From: Whalleya microplaca
Taxonomy: Eukaryota > Ascomycota > Sordariomycetes > Xylariales > Xylariaceae
Reading direction: 5' to 3'
Assembly: GCA_022497155.1 (NCBI GenBank)
Contig: MU385793.1
Coordinates: forward strand, 62,001 to 126,000
Length of the DNA stretch: 64,000 nt
Shown here: positions 60,232-64,000 of the stretch, piece by piece
Numbering within the stretch: the first letter of the stretch is position 1
Layout of the letters: each line of letters begins with the position of its first letter
Notes under the pieces: generated by a model
What the model was told of the DNA's origin: nothing
Database searches by the model: none
What the model saw: the letters and a program-made list of their open reading frames with translations, nothing else
Position numbers and translations under genes: made by a program

Positions 60232-61045
60232 ATGGCGGAGGCAAGCCCTAAGCTAAAGCTGTATACGAATCACGCCTGTCCATGTAACATAAACCATCTA
60301 GTCATCTTGTCTAGCAACTTACTAACTTACTTTCAAGGGGCTCATCGAGCACACATTGCTCTTGCTGAGCTTAAATTACCATTTGAGGAAGAGATCATTG
60401 ACCTTTCGGTGCCGCGCACCCCCGAATACCTGAAAGTCAACCCCCGGGGCCTTGTTCCATCACTGGCATTCAATGATGAGATTATCATCGAGTCAGCTAT
60501 AGTGGCAAACTTTCTTGCGGATGCATTCCCATCTCATCTCGTTCCACAGTCGGGAACTCCGGATGCGGCGTTGGTGCGAGCAAAGATTGCTTTCTTCGTG
60601 GACACGTATATCTCCAAAGTGAACAGCATCTCTTACAAGGCACAGGTTGCGAAGACAGATGAGGAATCAGAGGGATTTGTCAATGAATTGGTTGCTACGG
60701 TCGTGAAGGAAATCGAGCCACTTCTCAGCAATGCTGCACCTTTTTTTAATGGCAGTGATAGGCTTACTTTAGCTGAGGTACGCTTTATATTATCCTGACT
60801 AGTTGTATTACCGTGACTAAACCCATATCTAGGTTCAGACGGGCTCGTTCGTCGTGCGCCTCTTCACTTTGATACAATATGGTATCTTACCCAAGCACAC
60901 GATCAGCGACTTATCGGATAAGGCCCCAAATTTCCACCAATGGGGTCAGGCTGTTTCTACTCATCCGAGCGTTACAGGCATATATGACGCAGAGAAGATC
61001 GCTGCAAGAGCGAAGGATAGACTAGCTAAGATCCGGGCTGTTTGA
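60232..61045 (+). CDS. Glutathione S-transferase, omega-like
   Basis: Three exons (60232-60283, 60338-60777, 60833-61045; introns of 54 and 55 nt) give 234 residues. The thioredoxin-fold N-terminus reads ...NHACPWAHRAH, with Cys16 in the omega-class active-site position, then NPRGLVPSL (glutathione-binding cis-Pro region) and ESAIVANFLAD (the Glu-Ser glutathione contact). The alpha-helical C-terminal domain follows. Omega enzymes act as thiol transferases, dehydroascorbate reductases and deglutathionylases in the cytosol. Intron 1 is a multiple of three and has no stop, so the unspliced frame stays open; it was removed because only then does CPWAHRAH form. Stand-alone gene. Confidence 0.9.
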
Positions 61046-63452
61046 ATATAGTTTGTGCTCTCATCTTGGCTACACGTTTTCTAATCTTGTACTGGAATTA
61101 CTGGTGGGGTTCTATCAGAGAATCTAACATGCTATATATGGTTTCGTTCATATTTGGATTATTATTCAAAAAGGAGTGAGAAACAAATAGTAAATCTCAT
61201 ATTACTGTCCTACATTAGCACAACTTAGCCTGTTCTCTGTGCATCAGCTGTGTTGTTTAGCTACCTCGTACGTTCATCTCGTGGCAGTACTGATCTAATA
61301 TTTGTGTACACTGTCAATTTGGATAAAGTAATGAGGAGTATAGTGACTTGATTAGTGCAAGGTGAAGCTTATAGGAAGGCGGCAGAGCCCCTGATATATA
61401 CGCATGTATAGGCGGCCGGGCATACGTAGGCCCGTACCACCCTCAGCCCTATAGGGCACATCTTAACATACACCACCTGCATAGGCCTCAGTGTCTTGTT
61501 GATAGGTGCAAAGACTAGTAGTTTTGGACAAGAACAAGATCGATGTCTTAGATACGAGAGCTGTCCCTTGGCATACAATATGCTAGGAACAGTCCAATAT
61601 CTCACAGTCCTCTATATAGAACTACGATCGATACAATGTCTATGGCAATGTCCTTGATAAATTGCTCTTTCGCGTTGAACGTATAAGCTTCGAACTGCAT
61701 GAATGCTGCGGGGTACGGCCCCTAGAAACCCTTAGGAATATAGTTAAAATTAGAATAGTATATTGAGTATGGGACGGGGACTTTACTAATGATAATATTG
61801 ACAAATATAGTCTCGCTCAAACAAGTACATGGAGCTTTATTGAGGCAGAAACCACACACATACGCCCCAAGTTATCTAGGATCCAATAATCAACAGCCTT
61901 GAAAAATAGGCCTCAGCTTCAAGTCAATTCTAGAATCAGGGTCTCAGGAAAATAAGCAAGTAAAATGAACGTGACTATTCTTGCAGGCTCAATAAATAAG
62001 GAAGTAATCGGTATATGGTCGGGCTAGTTCAGCATACGCGCCCCTGACTTGGAAGCTTGTGACTAGAGCTTGATCATAAACAATCCTATTCATGAGAAAA
62101 GTCATGTCTAGGTGGTTGACGCAACATCTGCTACGGATGGTATGAAGTTAGGTTACCTCTAAACGATCCTGCGCTTTAAATTTGTTATGTTTAATAAGTG
62201 TAAGATTAAAAGTTATCTAGTAGTAAGAAGACCTTTTAGTAAGGTGCTCTTATGATACTGGTCACGTCCGCTGAATCATGATAGTGTCAATAACTATTAG
62301 CGATCCTCAAGCTATGCAAGAAACAGCCTGCCCTTGTAGCCACAAAATACGCTCGGAAAATCGCTCAGATTAGGTCTCTCTCCAGCGCCTTTCAGGCGAG
62401 TATAAACCGCATGTAGAAGGTAAATCTGAGGGCCAATGATGAGATACTGCTTGAATGGCCACATTTCCACTTCAGTCTGACATTGTCGGCACATCTACCT
62501 TACCGCCTAGAAGCGAAAATGGTGTAGTCGATCCAGAGCAACAGACCTATAATAATAGGTGAACCCACGGAACAGGTGATGCTACCATCTACCACTAGGT
62601 AACACCTTCGGCATACCCGCAAACGACGGTTTACGGTATCGCCGAGACGGCCCGGATATCATTGCTAAGGCCTGTAAAACGCCTAGCAAGAGGAGAAGCC
62701 GATACACAGATCGGACTAAATCAGAGTCGGAGTTATTAGACTACAAAGTAACCTAGTCGCTGGCTGGACCGATGATTGGCCTGCGGGATCTGATGCTGAC
62801 TATGTTTCAATGCTGACATCACTTCTAAGCCATCTAGTATAGGAAATGTAGCGATTAGTCTATTGACCTTAACAAGGGACTCAGAGGAAGGAAGGAAACT
62901 TTCTTATTTACGTATGCCCAGAGCAATACGGTTCTGTGGGCATGAAGTTGAGATCAATCCTTGAGATTTTCCTAAGCTTATGAGATTTGTAAGCCGGTTA
63001 GCAACTGGGCAAACTCAGGTGGTCTCGCTTCAATAACCTCTATTAGTCTAGACTCGATTTGAAGAGCGGCCGACGGTCCGTCAACGGGGATCCTAGGGCG
63101 GAATGGAACGATAAACGCACCCGTTCCATTATTAGATGACCCCCTGACAGTTTGACTTGGGGCTTAGCACGATGAAATTAAGCGCGCCAACCCCCCAAAA
63201 TCCCACGTCTCTTCTCCCCACACGGATTTTTTTCCATTAATCAAACCACTCCACTCCTCTTTCATTGTCCATCCGACGCCCACCACCGTTAAGATCATCA
63301 CCAAGGCCATCACCCTGCCATAGTGCAATTTACAGGACCGGAGCAGATTCGATGAGCCCAGCTCCCCGAAATCGGGATCATGGGCTCCTTGTCTCCTGAC
63401 CTTGTGTATATTGGCTTTCGGTAGAGAGGCTGGGACGCTGACCGGGAATCCC
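61046..63452. other. Intergenic region
   Basis: 2.4 kb without a supportable gene. The last ~250 bp before 63300 are C-rich, pyrimidine-biased and probably the promoter of the Clr5-domain gene. Confidence 0.5.
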
Positions 63453-64000
63453 ATGGGTTTGCATAAGGTGCGAAGCCGAAGCTCGGGCGACATGAACCGG
63501 GACCTCGTACAACTGTTTCGAAAATCCCAAGTTTCGCCAGGTACTGAACACCCAGTATCATATCTCAATATAAATAGACAGGAAGAGTCTCCATCGCCTT
63601 CCAAGATCGGCCAAGAAGGCCCAAATATTGCTTCGTGGACTAGCGAGCAGCTTGCGCAAGCTCATGGCTTTATCGAGAATGGCGGTGCCCCCAATGGATC
63701 GCGGAATGCATCGGCCAGCTCTAAATGCATCCAGCGCAAGAAATCGCTTAGTCCGGATGCCTGGGAAGCGCACAAGAGCGAGATAGCCCGCCTGTACCTC
63801 GAAGAGAACAAACGTCTGAAGGATGTAATGGAAATCATGGAAGAGCGATGGGGCTTTCACGCTTCGTAAGTTTTTAGTATACTTACTTTCAATGTGTATT
63901 GGTCAACTAAGTAGACATCGAAGTCAAAAGATGTACAAGACGAAGCTCACACAGTGGAAATTCTTTAAGAACAATCGTCAAGCTGATATAGCGAATATTC
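63453..64000 (+). CDS. Clr5-domain protein, partial (runs off window)
   Basis: Exon 1 (63453-63865) and the start of exon 2 (63924 to the end) with a 58-nt intron. After about 100 Ser/Pro-rich residues comes the Clr5 domain: PDAWEAHKSEIARLYLEENKR, LKDVMEIMEERWGF, then across the splice KMYKTKLTQWKFFKNN. The domain is named after fission-yeast Clr5, needed for silencing at the mating-type locus; filamentous fungi have many Clr5-domain proteins of unknown function, often with ankyrin or TPR tails. The start could also be the Met at 63492. The 3' part is beyond the window. Confidence 0.8.

Overview
The window looks like nuclear DNA of a filamentous ascomycete (Pezizomycotina; a Sordariomycete is my best guess, not proven). 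The reasons are many short GT-AG introns of about 50-75 nt with internal CTAAC/CTGAC branch sites, a Zn(II)2Cys6 regulator, translation elongation factor 3, a Clr5-domain protein, a fungal-only seven-helix membrane protein, and gene-poor stretches with degenerate repeats that differ mostly by C/T and G/A transitions (RIP-like). All gene models below are spliced by hand from conserved motifs, splice sites and frame arithmetic; no database search was possible.

Layout. 1-3.9 kb: no supportable gene. 3.9-12.0 kb: conserved block with a Zn2Cys6 regulator (-), Ku70 (-) and ferrochelatase (+). 12-18 kb: a MITE-like foldback element and two convergent MFS transporters. 18-24.9 kb: a short-chain dehydrogenase (-) with a GC-AG intron, then a repeat-rich, gene-free stretch. 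24.9-28.9 kb: an ABC-C transporter (+). 29-31 kb: a solo-LTR-like repeat. 31.2-35.4 kb: a Fhit-type Ap3A hydrolase (+) convergent with CTF18 (-), which has twin MluI cell-cycle boxes upstream. 36.5 kb: a six-cysteine small secreted protein (-). 37-42 kb: gene-free, with a second LTR-like copy. 42.2-46.1 kb: elongation factor 3 (+). 48-58.4 kb: accessory region with two small proteins sharing one N-terminal cysteine signature, a seven-helix 'family C-like GPCR' protein between them, a 695-bp element with 122-bp terminal inverted repeats, two orphan ORFs, a third LTR copy with a perfect 5-bp target duplication, and an 80-residue hydrophilic protein. 60.2-61.0 kb: an omega-like glutathione transferase (+). 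63.4 kb to the end: a Clr5-domain gene running off the window.

How the genes fit together. There is no clear biosynthetic cluster or operon-like unit. The housekeeping genes cover DNA repair and replication (Ku70, CTF18), haem synthesis (ferrochelatase), translation (EF-3) and nucleotide clearance (Fhit-type). They are interspersed with transport and detoxification genes (two MFS, ABC-C, GST, SDR) and with short mobile-element remnants. No rRNA, tRNA or CRISPR array was seen on either strand. The most unusual parts are the 48-55 kb accessory stretch (paired cysteine-signature proteins, long-TIR element with a GC palindrome core, solo LTR), the foldback element at 13.1 kb and the GC-AG intron at 20.0 kb.
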